Notes under the pieces: model-generated
Database searches by the model: none
The model's input: only the letters and a program-made list of their open reading frames with translations
What the model was told of the DNA's origin: nothing
Assembly (NCBI RefSeq): GCF_900005765.1
Contig: NC_041685.1
Coordinates: forward strand, 868,001-932,000
Source: Plasmodium relictum
Taxonomy: Eukaryota; Apicomplexa; Aconoidasida; Haemosporida; Plasmodiidae
Length of the DNA stretch: 64,000 nt
Direction of reading: 5' to 3'
Translations under genes and position numbers: made by a program
In this document: positions 45,773-59,400 of the stretch, piece after piece
Numbering within the stretch: position 1 is the stretch's first letter
How the letters are laid out: each line of letters opens with the position of its first letter

Positions 45773-48700
45773 TATTATAATGATGAAAACATAATAAATT
45801 AATAATATTTGTTGTTTTATTAATTAAAAATAATATTTAAAAAAATATTGATTTCCTATAATCGATTGTTATTATATACAAAACTAAATATTTATATTTT
45901 TATTTTATAGGAAATGAATACCCCTCATATATATATGTCATATTCTTTTAAATCACTTATAATTTACTACTACGTATATATGTATATATATATGTATATT
46001 TTTGAAATTCTTTATATATAGTACAAGAATTCTATTTTTTTGTTTTCTATATTCAAACGGCTCTTTAATTCACGTATACTTATTTGTAACTCTTTAAAAT
46101 AAATTTCAATATTAAAAATTTAGCTGAAACATATTCAATACTTTAACTTCTAATTTATGAAACTACTAAAAATATTTTTGAACTTTTCCAATAGTATATG
46201 TTCTCTTTTATTATAATTTTATGAATATATTTTTCCCATATATAAAGCTTTATGAATATACATCATTAAATCATATTTTTATATATCCAATTTACATCTG
46301 AATTATATAAAATTATTTAAATTTTCTTTCCTGAGATTTATTTGAATATATATAAATATATATTTTTATTTTTTTTTAAGGTTTTTTTAATTAAATATTT
46401 CTCTGTACATTTATTTTGTAAATGTATATAAAAAATAATACTTTAAGTATTATTAATATATATATTTTTATTTAATACATAACGTTATCATTATTCATAT
46501 ATTTACAAAATTAGTGTTTTATATTTTTTTGCTTTTATTCGTGTTGCATATTATATATGTATTATAAAAAATATATATAAAAATAATTCATATACATTTT
46601 TTTTTATTATTTACAAAACATTAGCTGTGCTTTTTTTTCATTATTTTTTTTTCTTATAATAAACATGTTCTATAAAAATATAGTTTATATTTTGAAAGTT
46701 TTATAAAAATTATAAAAACAATAGATAAATTTTATCTCAGTATCAGAATTAAATCCAATAAAATTATAAGAATAAAAATATATATAGAAAATTTATTCAA
46801 AAGAAAAAAAAAAAAACCAAAGTCTACAATGAAAAAAAGTTTTATGTATTATTTTATACAATTATTTTTCCCAATTTTTCTATTGGCATACTAATTATTT
46901 TTTACTTTTTATAAGTTTATGCTTCAGTAAAACATTAAATTGTTAAAATAATATTTATCAATGTTAAAAATTAAATTAAACTTAGTATGAAATATACATA
47001 CAATATTTAAAAAATTTTTTTTTTTTGAAGTTTTTTTAATTTTTGTAATTTTTTTTTTTTTTTTTTTAAAATACAAAATTTCACGCGTATGGCTAATTTT
47101 TCTTATGTAATTGACCTCAAAGATGTATTTTTTTTTTCTATATATTAAAGGAAATATGCAGATATTAATATTTTTATACTATTTTGCAAAAAAAATTTTT
47201 TTTTATTGGTAATATTTTATTAAGGAAATTGGTTATTTCATTATTTTCCACTAATATTATTTACAATAGGTTCCCAGCACAAGCATTAAATAAGGAAAAA
47301 GAGAATATGCATTAGTATATGTTTTAATTAAAAAAAAAAAAAAGTACTATATTTTTTTTTTTTTTTATAACATGAAAATAGTTATGTATTGTTTACTTTA
47401 AATATTGTTTATATTTATATAGTATTGTTTTAAGTTGAATTTTTCAAAAAAAGTTTTATGTTTCCAATATTTTAAAATATTCATAAAATGGAAATGAAAA
47501 AGTAACAGAAATAAAAAATCATATAATAACTAATTTTAAATGAAGCTATTTTTTTAAAATTTAAGTATAATTTTTTATTAACTTTAATAATAATGCTTTT
47601 CTAACTCTTGCAAAATTAATAAAAACAAATATAAAATATTAATATCTTATCGCTAATTTTTTCTCATTCCAAAAATGTACAAACAAATGTTTTTTTAAAA
47701 AAATAAAACGATATAATAATGATTAGAGACTTTTGAAATATTATTTATTTTTTTTCCTTAAGAAAAAATATGCCTTTTAAATCTGAAATTTTTTTATAAT
47801 CCTAAGTCATTATAAATGTGCTAGCACATCATAGTATTTATGTACGATTCATAAAATATATTATTCTTTTAATAATGTGTTCATAATTTTTTTTTTTTTT
47901 TGAAATATGTAGCTATATATCGATTAAATCTAACAATTATTTTAAATGCAACAGAAAAAAATTATTAATTTATACTTTAGGAAATAGCAACAAGAGCATT
48001 TAAAAATAACCTTTATTTTTTTGCATATTTAAAATTTTCTTTTTACGTATCTTTATAATATTTTATGTATGTGTAACTATTTCCTGTGAAATTTCATCTA
48101 TTTCTCTTTATTAAAAAGCTTTCAAAAAAAAAAAATATATGAAAAGTTATTAAATGCAACAAAAAGAATTTTAATAATAAAATTTTGAATTGACACAAAA
48201 AAAATGTGGTTACAATTTAAATTTACAAAAATTAATTTTTCCCATAATTAAAGAAAAAATGCAAAAAATAAGTTATAATATATGAATTAGTTACTACAAT
48301 TTTTAAATAGTAAATATTTTCTTTAAAATAGATTTTTTTTTTTATTATACTTTGCTATTTTGTTCTATATACAAAGTAATTTTTTAGAATATAAAAGTTA
48401 AATACATTTCTTAATCTCTTTTTATTGAAATTATATATAATACAAAAGTGAATGCTGTTTCATTTTTTTCTACTTAATTTAATTAAAAAGTAGATTTATA
48501 TACTTATATTTAATGAAATTAAGACTGCATAAAAAACCTTTAGTATATTACCATACAATTTTAATTTTTTTTTTTTTAGTAGTATCTTAAAACAGAATGA
48601 TATGTGAATCAAATTTTATTTTTTAAATGAGAATTTAATTTAACATAAAATTTATTTTATAGACTATTATGAATATATTTATTTACTTATAGATTTTTTT

Positions 48701-48891
48701 GTTATGTATTATTTTCTATTTTTTATTCCCATATTTCATAGATTTAATATATTTACCGAACGCGTTATTTTTTCCAATACAAATCCTATGACAATGATAA
48801 ATATATGAAAAAATATTTTATTTTATTACATTACATTTTTATTTTTTGTTTATTGTATCATTTTTTTGTAGTTGGTAATAATTTTTAAAAA
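45773..48891. promoter_or_regulatory. Long divergent intergenic region
   Basis: About 3.1 kb between divergent start codons, so it contains two promoters. It is the longest gene-free stretch in the window. I found only poly-A/poly-T, short TA runs and no frame of coding character or RNA-like conserved block. Confidence 0.5.
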
Positions 48892-49629
48892 ATGAATAAA
48901 GTGCAGAACAAATCAAAAATATATATGAATTTATTTTTGTTAAATTCTATTTATTCATTGATTTTTTTAATATTTACAGAAATTTTTTTTTTTTTATTGG
49001 ATGGGATAAATACGTTTGAATTAATACAAACTAAGGAAAGATTATCTCAAATAATTTGGTGTGTTTTTTTTGTAGTACAATTAGGTGTCTTAAAAATAGC
49101 AGAAGTACTTTCACAAAATGCTGTCGAAAAGCAAATAACATGCGTTCATTATTTATTTATTATATATAGTGTTTTGCTTCCTTTATCATCTTTACTTTTA
49201 TTTACCTCTTCTTTATCATGGACAAAATTAATTTACTTCACACAAGTTTTAAGTTTATCTACTTCAATAAAAATAAGAAGGTTATTAATTATTTGTCTAA
49301 TAACATTAATTACTGGATGTTTACGTTTTTATCATAGCTTACCCACTTCAGACATCATATTTTGTTTTAGTCTTCTTCTAGGAGTTCATATATTAATATC
49401 TATAATAATTCATATAGCATTATATACTTTGGCCAAGCAGATTGCTTACATTAAAGAAAAGCCATTGAGGGCTTTTGATAACATTGAACCCTATTTTCAT
49501 GAATTGGAAAAAAAAGCTATTTTAATAAGAAATAATTTAATTTTTCGAGAACAAAATAATATTAGTGTAGATATCCTAGGTAAAATTAGTTTATTTTTTT
49601 TTTATATAAAAATTTAACATTCAATTTAT

Positions 49630-49717
<88 letters not shown>

Positions 49718-52700
49718 ATATTTTATGTTAATGTATACTATTTTTTATATAAAAATTATTATTCACTCATAAATATTTAAATTAATATTTTCATTTTTGT
49801 ACCATTAATATGCTTTTTTTAATTAATGTACATTGCTACATTTATACGAATACACTTTTTTTGGACAAAAATACCATATACTATAAATAAAATTTTCAAT
49901 AATAACACAAAAAAAAAAAAAAAAAATCATATTGCAATAATATATGTATATATAATTTTTATTTATAGGAAATTACTTATTTGAAGATGAATTAAATAAT
50001 GGTATTAAAAGAATCAAAAAAAGTAATAAAAGTAGAGGAAGTTTAGGTGATTACAATAATGATTTAATTAATGTTCATTACGAGACTCCATTAGACATTA
50101 GTGATGTTAATTGTTCTAGTATTAACACATTTCATTCATATCTAGAAGATGCTTTACAAAATAAAAGTGCTTCTTCAAGTAAAAAATTAAAAAAAAAAAA
50201 AATAAGTGAACATGATTCGAAAAACTTTTTAAATTTCAATAATAAAAGCTTAAGAAGTAATCTTACAAATTCAAATAGCAACTTAAATCAAAGTTATAAC
50301 AACCGGGAGGTAAGCAGAAGGCAATGTACTAAAAATAAGCAAATTAAAAAGAAAAATACCTATTTGCTTGATAATCCAATAAAGGATAATAACGATATCA
50401 ACGTAAGTAAAAATGATTATATAAATAAGGATTATAATAATAATTTTTTAATATCACAGAATTATGAGGATGACTCCAAAAATTATAATACTGTTAAATA
50501 TTCTAACTTTAAAAAGTTTAATAACAAAGTAGTAAATAGGGAATTAGAAGAGTTAAACAACAAATATTGTAGGGAAACATATAAAAAAGAAATTGTTCAA
50601 AAGCATTTTTCTTTATTACGCAGTGGACATGGGAGGTTTAATAGAAAAAGGAATATTTTACTCTCTGAAGAATTAAAAAATAAAATTAATTATGTTTATT
50701 TTGACAAAAATTATAAAATTAAAAGATCAAAAATAATACCAATATATGTATTAGAGAGGCATAATTTGAATGATCTTTCAACTTATTTAAATGATAATAT
50801 ATCTATAAAAATTAATAATTATTATAAATTTTATATGCTTCTTCATAAAGATTCACTTTTTATTACTGATGATGATAATAATGATATTGTGAATTTGAGT
50901 TCATTAAAAGGTATAAAAAATAACAATATATATGAAGGGAATTCCATTAGTAGCAATGAAAACTTCAAATATTGCTGTAATAGTAATAAATGTAAAAAAA
51001 GAAAAACTTTTACCCCAAAACGTAATCCTTATAAAAATTATTTTAATAATAATGCTAATATATCTAGTGAAAGATTGTTTGATGCTCTCAACTCCAAGCT
51101 AATGATCACATGTGAAAAGAGAAGAATATCTAATTTAAATTCATATTCATTGAATAAATATAATAAAAAGAGTTGTGAAAATATATTACAAAACTCTTTA
51201 AATAATACAAGGGTATTTTATTTAATAAACTCCAGTAATTTAAGAAGAAATACAAGCACAAGTGAGCCTTCATATTCAAATGTAAAAAATTATAGTACTC
51301 AGTTTTATCATCTCCATTCTCAGAATAAAATAAATAACTATTTTCTAGAAAATGATTCTAAATTTCATGTAAATAAATCAGAAAATATAAAAAATAAATT
51401 AAGTTCACAAGAATCAAGTGATAATAACTTATCTTATAATGGCATATTTTATGTAGATGATGCTTTAGATGACTCTGCTAAAACAAATGAAAGGGTAGAA
51501 AGTGAAAATGTAACTAGCCAATATAATACATTTTCATCAAATGACAATATTAGTGAAAAAATAAAAAATAAAAAGGATGAAAAAATAAAAGAAATAATAA
51601 TAAAAAAGAATATGACTTTTATCAATAATACAAATGAAAATTACACAAAAAACGAAGAAAAGAAAAATAGAAGCTACTGTTTTCTATGCAAAAATAAAAA
51701 AAATAATTTGGTTGAAAGAACAAACGTAAATAGTTTTTCAAGTATCAGTGAAGGTGAAAATAGGGAAAAAAAAAGTAAGGAAAAGAACCTCCCAAAAAAT
51801 AATATTCAATTTCTTAATGATAAAAAATACAAGAAAAAAAATAAAAAAATGTCTCAAGGGAACCTTAAAAAAAAAAGTGATTATGATACTTATGAAACAA
51901 GTTCAGAGGAAATGGTAGTAGGCAATGGTAAATATCATTGCAATAAATGCAGAAGAAAAAAAACAAATGAAAATTTTAAGAAAAAATGTAGTTGCTCCAT
52001 TATATCTAAATTATCAATGAAAAATAAAACAGAGTCTAATATAATTTCAAATAAAAATTTTAAGGAGTTTTATGATTTTATATCATCAAATTACAAAAAT
52101 AAGCCTTATAATATAGAAAAACACAAATTTTGTTATAATTTTAAAGGATTTCTTTTATCTATAAATCCTATAAGCAATATTTTTGAAAAAATAAAATCAT
52201 TCTGGGAAAAATTAGATAATAAAGTTATTTATTGGAAAAAGTACAATGACATTTTATACGCATCTCAATGGAAAAATAGCATACAGGATAATGAATTGGA
52301 GTATATATTAAAATATAAAAATTTTATGAAATGGTATAATTATTGGGTAAAAAACATTTTATTTAATTACTATAAAAGAACATATATTTTAAAAATTTTC
52401 TTATATATTCTCAACGTTCTCTTAATTTATTTACAAATGCGCATTACTTATTTCTTGCTTAAAATGAATAGCAGTGAAATATTTAAGTCCCCCAATCCTT
52501 TTTATACAGGAAAACCTTTAAGAAAAAACTCCTCCTTAAATACATCCATTGATGAAAATGTATTCAATCTTTTTATTCGTATGAGAATACCCTTGCAACT
52601 TACCTTAAACATTTTATTTGTTATACCATCAATGATAGTAAAAAATTACAAAAATATAAAAATATTAAATATATTTGCTGTTTTGAATTGTTTGATAAAT

Positions 52701-53036
52701 ATATTTTTTGGAATGATGGATATTGCCTATTCTTTGAATAGCAGAATGTATAACTTAGATGGATTATACGTTATATTAAATTACTATAATATGTTCGATA
52801 TATTTTTAGTTGGAAAATTAACTACAAATATTTTTTTAATACCTTTTATTACGAATTTTAATGAAAATAAAACTTCTACACTTATTTATTTTAGCTGCTT
52901 TTGTTATATAGGAACGTTTTATTATTTCTTTAACCCTTTGGAATTTTCTATTAAATTAATGTATATTACCAATTTTGTTCTTCTTATAGCTATAGCCATA
53001 TCAACAAACTATTACTCAAAGTTATTCAAAAAATAA
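48892..53036 (+). CDS. Polytopic membrane protein with two membrane blocks, function unknown
   Basis: Two exons: 48892-49579 and 49969-53036, 1251 residues. The join ...VDILG + NYLFEDEL keeps frame, and the second exon has no usable ATG at its start. The N-terminal 190 residues hold about five or six membrane helices (for example IIWCVFFVVQLGVLKIAEVL, LLIICLITLITGCLRF, IIFCFSLLLGVHILISIIIH). A hydrophilic, Asn/Lys/Ser-rich loop of roughly 780 residues follows. It includes two CxxC pairs (CFLC and CNKC, the second followed by a CSC) that could bind metal. The C-terminal 240 residues hold about six more helices, ending at the carboxyl terminus (NFVLLIAIAISTNYYSKLFKK region). The 6TM-loop-6TM plan recalls class III cyclases or channels, but I see no cyclase catalytic motif and no pore motif. 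It lies upstream of NAD synthetase in the same direction. Confidence 0.8.
49637..49716. repeat. (TA)n followed by (TTTA)n in the intron of the membrane protein gene
   Basis: About 26 TA units run directly into about seven TTTA units. The tract is in the single intron of the polytopic membrane protein gene. Confidence 0.9.
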
Positions 53037-53851
53037 AAAAAAATAAAATAAAAATAATCATATATATTTGTGTATATATAGAGTGAATTATATTATCATA
53101 AATTTATGTTAAAATGTTAATGCATAAAGGCCTTTTATATTTAGTATTTTTAAAAAATATTTGAATACTACATAGATTCATTTTAAAAATTTTTAAGCGT
53201 AAACAAGCATATTTATATACATTTATATATATATCATTTATTTTGAATCTTTTTTTATTTTTATATTTTTTTCATTGTTATATTATTCAGGTTAATAATG
53301 AAATCTAGGAAATTATTATTTGTTAAATATGTATTACCATATTTTATTTATTTGACATTTCTGAATACAGATCCAAATATACAAATGGAAATAAAAGAAA
53401 AAAAAATTATATAATTGTTTCTTTTTTAATTTTCTATAAATTTATATTAATTTTGCTTCATGGAAGTATTTCTCGTTAATATTAGATTAACTTTATTTTA
53501 ATTTTATATTATATATTTCCATTTTATTTATTAATGTTTTCATATTTTTTTTTTTTTTTTGCACTTTTTTCTCTATTTTAAAAGAAACAAATTCAACCAT
53601 TTTTTTAATATTTTAATAAATAATATATTTTAATTTATTAATACATCCTTTTTTAGAAATATTTAGAAATCCATTTGTTTAAATTTATTTTTTTTTTTTT
53701 TTCAATTAAATTAAAATCTTGAAATCTAAAAGTTTTTAATAAAAATATTAAGAATATTAATAAAAATTACATATTTTTTTAATTATTAAAAAAATCTATA
53801 TAAATATATCCCACCCTTTATTGGTAGTACATTTTTTTTAATTTTTAAGAA
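53037..53851. other. Intergenic region upstream of NAD synthetase, with a possible small ORF
   Basis: About 0.8 kb. An ATG frame at 53298-53414 codes 38 residues, MKSRKLLFVKYVLPYFIYLT followed by a charged tail ending KEKKII; it follows an acceptor-like TATTATTCAG. It may be a small membrane peptide, an upstream ORF of the NAD synthetase transcript, or chance. The rest is AT-rich with no other signal. Confidence 0.45.
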
Positions 53852-56341
53852 ATGATGATTAAAAATTTAGGTTTAAGTTGTTGTTCAATTTCTTCTGTAC
53901 CTCTAGATTATGAAGGCAATAAATTAAAAATTATTGAAAGCATAAAGAAATGTAAAGGACTAAATTGTAATATAAGAATGGGTGGAGAATTAGAATTATG
54001 TGGTGTTAATTGTAAAGATAGCTTTAAAGAAATTGAAGATATCAATGAAAATTGTTGGTTTTATTTAAGTGAATTATTAAATGAAAAATATAAAAATAAA
54101 TATTTAACAGATGACATATTATGCTTTATAAGTATGCCTGTGTATTTTAAACAAAAATTATACAACTGTGAAGTAATTGTATACAACAATGAAATTATTT
54201 TAATAAAACCTAAAGAAAACATAAACAATAATGAAGATAAAAACTATTATACATCTTATTTAAAAAGTTCTTGTGGAGAAGAAAAATGCAATGTTACTGA
54301 AAGAAAAGCTATGGAAAGGATAAATTTTAAAAATTCTGATATTAAAGTTTTTTATAATAATTTTGAAAAATTCACTTTACCTAAATGCATTCAAAATATA
54401 ACAAAGCAAAAGGAAACATATTTTGGAAATGCAGTAATACAATTAAATTCTTTAATAATTGCTCATATTTTTTTAGATGATTTAATTAAAATTCAAAATA
54501 ATTTAATATATGCTGATGAAAATGTTACATTGGATAATAGCAATAGTGATGTATTAGAAAAAAAAGGATTATTATTTCAAAGGGATAATATAAAGTTAAA
54601 GGTAAATAATGAAATAAATCTTGATTGTGTTGATATTTTATTAGTTAATGGATATATACCTAATGAATTACATTTATTTAAAAGATATTTTATAGAGTTA
54701 ATGAATTTAACAGAAAAATATCCTAATATGACTTTATGTTTTAGTAACAATATTGGATGTGATAACAACTTTTATAAATATGATGGATTTTCTTTTATAA
54801 GCCAAAACAAAAAAGTGTTGACAAAAAATGCTAGATTTTCGTTTTCAGAGATACAAGTAGCATCTGTTAATGTTTCTTTTAATAAGAAAAATAAAAATAT
54901 AGAAATGTTACATGATTTAATTGGTAATAAGTATTCTATTTTAAAAATAAAAGGAAATGATCTTTTAAAAGGAAAGGGAGATGAAGAAGAAGATATTGAA
55001 AATATTGAAGTAAATTATGATGAATGTATTTTTTCTTTCAATGAAGATTTAAATATATCAATAAAAACATCTTATGAAACTTTATTGAATCATCTTCCAA
55101 AAAATTATAATTGGGTACTATATGCCCATCAAAATAACAACCTTTTACAACTTTTTAAAAATTATCATCATAATCCAAATGATTATATTTATGAATTCAA
55201 TTCAAAAAAATATTCTTTGCATAATATTTACGAAGAACTAAGTTTTAACTGTGCCCTCTTTTTATGGAATATATTACATTTAACAAAATCGAAAGGCTTT
55301 ATGCTTGCCATATCAGGTGGAATTGATTCATCGTTTGTAGCTTGTATGGTTTACATTTTGTCAATAATGATAGAAATTAACTTAAATGAAAAAAAATATT
55401 TGATTAATAAAGAACATTTAAGTTTAGATGACGAGTTATTTTTAAAAAAAATTAAACATTTATTAATTGATAAAGCATGTAGAAAAGATATATGTAATAA
55501 AATATTGAACACTATATCTTTGCCTTCAAAGAATAGTAGTGAAAATACAAAATTATTCTCTGAAATGTTAAGTAAGTGCCTTAATTCTTATCATATTGTT
55601 TATAGTATAGATAATACCTACGAATTTTTTAAAAATGTTGGTGAAGATTTTCTAAAGGAAAATATGAAATATAAAAGTGAAGGTGGCAGTAATTATCAAG
55701 ACTTATGTTTGCAAAATATTCAATCAAGATCCAGAATGTTATTAACATATTTCTTTAGTACATTAATATGTCATAAAAGATATTTCAAATATAATTTGCA
55801 TAACGAATTTCTAATAACATTAGCAACAGGAAATTTAGATGAATCCATTACTGGGTATTATACAAAATATGATTGTTCGTCAGGTGATATTAATATAATT
55901 GGTAACGTAAGTAAAATTTTAATAAAAGAAACGATGTGCCATATAGCTAATGATTCTTTTTATGATTTAAAAATTCTTCATCAAATTAATCAATATAATC
56001 CATCGGCAGAATTAAAGCCATTGGACAATAAACAGATAGATGAAAATGAATTAAACTTGAAATATGTAGAAATTAAATTACTAACCATATTAAAAAATAT
56101 ATATTTTTTGGGGCCATATTCTATGTTCTTTTATTTATCCAATTACTTTTGGACAAGTATGCCAAAAATAGTTATATTTGAAAAAATTCAAAATTTCTTT
56201 ACAAGAGTTTTAAAAAATACTCACAAACTGTTTATTTTACCACCATCTATAATGAATGAATCATGTGGATTTCATCTCTCAAATTATGTTCACTATGCAA
56301 TTATTGATTTTGAAGCATTAAAAAAAAAATTAAACTTATAG
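53852..56341 (+). CDS. NADSYN: NAD(+) synthetase, glutamine-dependent type
   Basis: Single-exon gene, 829 residues, last step of NAD synthesis (deamido-NAD to NAD). The N-terminal part (about 1-330) is a nitrilase-like glutaminase domain: GELELCGVNC with the triad Glu46, ILIKPKEN with Lys121, and FSNNIGCDNNFYKYDGFSF. The C-terminal synthetase domain has the ATP pyrophosphatase loop SGGIDSS (488-494), SLPSKNSSENT, NIQSRSRMLL, ATGNLDESITGYYTKYDCSSGDINIIG, PSAELKPL and LGPYSMFFYL, all family hallmarks. Oddity: where the family has its nucleophilic cysteine (SEICEELW in the human enzyme, from memory), this protein reads AHIFLDDL with Leu208. The glutaminase half may therefore be inactive and the enzyme dependent on ammonia. 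Insertions around 140-170 and 220-250 lengthen it relative to the human enzyme (about 700). It ends 147 bp from the next gene, convergent. Confidence 0.96.
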   Translation: MMIKNLGLSCCSISSVPLDYEGNKLKIIESIKKCKGLNCNIRMGGELELCGVNCKDSFKEIEDINENCWFYLSELLNEKYKNKYLTDDILCFISMPVYFKQKLYNCEVIVYNNEIILIKPKENINNNEDKNYYTSYLKSSCGEEKCNVTERKAMERINFKNSDIKVFYNNFEKFTLPKCIQNITKQKETYFGNAVIQLNSLIIAHIFLDDLIKIQNNLIYADENVTLDNSNSDVLEKKGLLFQRDNIKLKVNNEINLDCVDILLVNGYIPNELHLFKRYFIELMNLTEKYPNMTLCFSNNIGCDNNFYKYDGFSFISQNKKVLTKNARFSFSEIQVASVNVSFNKKNKNIEMLHDLIGNKYSILKIKGNDLLKGKGDEEEDIENIEVNYDECIFSFNEDLNISIKTSYETLLNHLPKNYNWVLYAHQNNNLLQLFKNYHHNPNDYIYEFNSKKYSLHNIYEELSFNCALFLWNILHLTKSKGFMLAISGGIDSSFVACMVYILSIMIEINLNEKKYLINKEHLSLDDELFLKKIKHLLIDKACRKDICNKILNTISLPSKNSSENTKLFSEMLSKCLNSYHIVYSIDNTYEFFKNVGEDFLKENMKYKSEGGSNYQDLCLQNIQSRSRMLLTYFFSTLICHKRYFKYNLHNEFLITLATGNLDESITGYYTKYDCSSGDINIIGNVSKILIKETMCHIANDSFYDLKILHQINQYNPSAELKPLDNKQIDENELNLKYVEIKLLTILKNIYFLGPYSMFFYLSNYFWTSMPKIVIFEKIQNFFTRVLKNTHKLFILPPSIMNESCGFHLSNYVHYAIIDFEALKKKLNL

Positions 56342-56488
56342 AAAAAAAAAAAATTTATTCATAAATTTTTTTTTTGCTACTTTTTATGATGTTAAAATAT
56401 TTAAAATTTTATAAAAACAAAAACAAAAAAAAAATTAAAAAAATAAAAATTTAAACGTTTATATAATTATCTCATTATATATATATTC

Positions 56489-59400
56489 TTATAAAAAAAT
56501 TTGTTCAAAAGCTTTAACTTGACTATTTATTATTTCTGATAAATTTTCTTCCTTCTTTTTAGTATTTTCTTCTTTTAAATATGTATCAAAAATAAATTTA
56601 TCATCATCACTTAAGTTATGAGTATCCTCGAAATTAAGAGACGTGTTCAAAATTTTTTGATTTATTAGTCTATATTCCTTATTTGAACATATATCTTCTT
56701 TTCCTCCTTCTTTTTTTGTACTAGTTATTTCATTATCTTTATTTGCACTAAATAATTTTTTTGTTCTTTTATTTACATGATTTTTTGCTAATCCTGTAAT
56801 ATCCTTTGAAGTTTTTGTTATCACTGGAATTCTCACAGTATCCTTTGAATTTTTTATCTCCGTGTTTTTTTTCATATATTTTTCCGAATATTCAATTTCT
56901 CTTCTATTTTTTTCTTTTTTTGCGTTTTTTGTATTATTTACATTTTTCTTATTAAAAATATTATTTCTTTCTTTTTTGTATAAATCTGTATTTGATACAT
57001 TTGAAATAGTTTGCTCATCACATTTCTTAATTATTTTATTGGAAACTTCGCAAATGTTCATGTCATTTATTGGAATCTTCAATTGAGTGCTCTTATTATC
57101 CATATTAAACTTAGAACAGTTATATTTCATTTCATTTTTAATTATGTTACTATCTCTTCTATCTACTTTTTTTTTTATATCCTTATTTTTTTCATCATTT
57201 CTATTACTTTTTTTAGTGCTTCTACTTAATAAGATGTTCTTCAAAGAATCACAGTCACAATTTTTCTCTTCTTTGTCATTCAAAAAAATTAAACTATCAT
57301 TACTGCTTTTTTTTAAATAATCTCTATAATTATCAAATGTGTTTTTAATATTTTTATCTGAATTATTTGATTTCGAATCCATTTTATTCACTAATTCTGT
57401 TGATGAATTAGAATTATAACTACTTTTTTCTGATTCTATACTTCTTTTTACATGATCTATTTTCGATAAATTATATGAATATTCTCTAGATGTGTTCAAA
57501 TTATTATAAAAAGAATTTTTTGAAGATGAAAAAGATGAGATGCCATTTAATTTCTCATTTTTACTGTTATTACTTCTTTCAACAGAAAATCTTTTTATTT
57601 TTGAAGAATTTTTCATATTAGAACTATTTATATTTTGATATAATGAGTTATGCTCGCTATCATTAAAAATATAATTGTTAGAAATGCCCTCCTCTTTATA
57701 TAAATTCTTATTTTCATTAAAAATTATATTTTCTTCTTCTTTATAGTATTCATTTGATTTTTCTTTTAAATAATAATCATCTTCATCTTCTTTAAATAGC
57801 AACTCCATTAAAGGATAGACTTTTGTTTTTTCTATTTTTTCATCGAAATGTTCATAATAATCTTTTTTCTCAGTTTCTCCTATTTTAATATTATAATGAT
57901 TTTCCTTTTTTCCTAATTTTTCACTATCAATACAATATAATCTGTTATTTTCTTTTTGGTTTATCATCATATCAACATAATCGTCTTTTTTTTCTATTTC
58001 ATTTTTATAGCTTCGTAAAATATTAACATTTTTGTAATCTATATTTTTTATTTCTAGCATAATTTTTTTAATATGATTAAATGTTTCCATTTTATTTTTT
58101 TTTAATTTTAATATGTTATCGTTTTGAATAAAATTATCATTCAACTTTTTAATATGTTCAGAATAATCAGAATCAAAAATATATTCACAATCATAATTAC
58201 TTGAACAAGAACTTTTTGTAGAAATATTTTCATAAAAATTAAATTCTATATTAGGATAATACTTTTTTTCTTCAAACATTTTTTTTTCAATTTTATAATT
58301 TTCTATATTCATTTTTATATTATTAGGATTTATATCAATGCACAAGTTTTCATTATGGTTTTTTAATTCTTTGACAAAATAATCCATCGTAGTTTTATCA
58401 CTAGAAAAATCATAAGTTGTACTTAAATCATTGTCTACTTCCGAATTAAATAATTCTTTTTTAATATTGTCTAAATTATTTAATTTTTTTTTTTTTAAGG
58501 ATAAAAAATCTTTATTGTTATAAATTTGTTTATTTCTTGGCAAATAATAATTATCATTAAACTCCCTTTTATAATCTAATATATTTAATATGCTACTTGC
58601 ATAAGAATCACTATCATTAATATAATTTAAAAACTTTTTACTCATTTCATCTGATTTCTTTAAAGCACATGCTTTATAGTTATTCTTAATTTTACTTTTC
58701 TTTAATTTGATATGATTATTATTATTCTTTTCTTTTTTTTTATTAATTTTCTGATAAATATGTTTTTTACTATTTTTCATATCATCTAAACTGCTTTCTA
58801 CACAATCTATATCAAAATGATTACAATCATTTGAATCGTAATTTTCATTATTATGCATATCATGACTAACATTAACATTGTTTATATCATTTACACCAAT
58901 TGTATTTTCTTTTTCTATCTTTTGTGAGTTAATGCATTTTTTTATGTTGTTACATTTAAAATTGTTTTTTTTATTATTTGGTTTAATTTCATTTTTTTTA
59001 TTTATTAAGTTCTGATTTATCTCTTTTAAATTTATATTTTCCATTAATTTTTTAAAATTTGTTTTCTCTTTTTTTTTTCCATTTAATTTGGTACTATTAT
59101 TTTTTTCTTCTTCATAGTTATCATTTTCTTTACACCTAGATGTAACTAATGAATGTTTTTGTCTCATTTGCTTTAATTTTTCCTTATACTCCATTTTAAC
59201 TTTATCTAAGTTTTTGGATTTTAAATTATTTTTCTTTTGTTCTAACTCTTCCTTTGATAATTTATATTTATCTAAATCATTTTGATTACTATTCCATTCA
59301 TTTTTATGATTTACCTGTTCTGTTTTTTTATTTTTTATATACATTTTTTTTTTGGTATTTTTTTTTTTTAATAAAGGCATTAATGGTTTATTATGATTTT

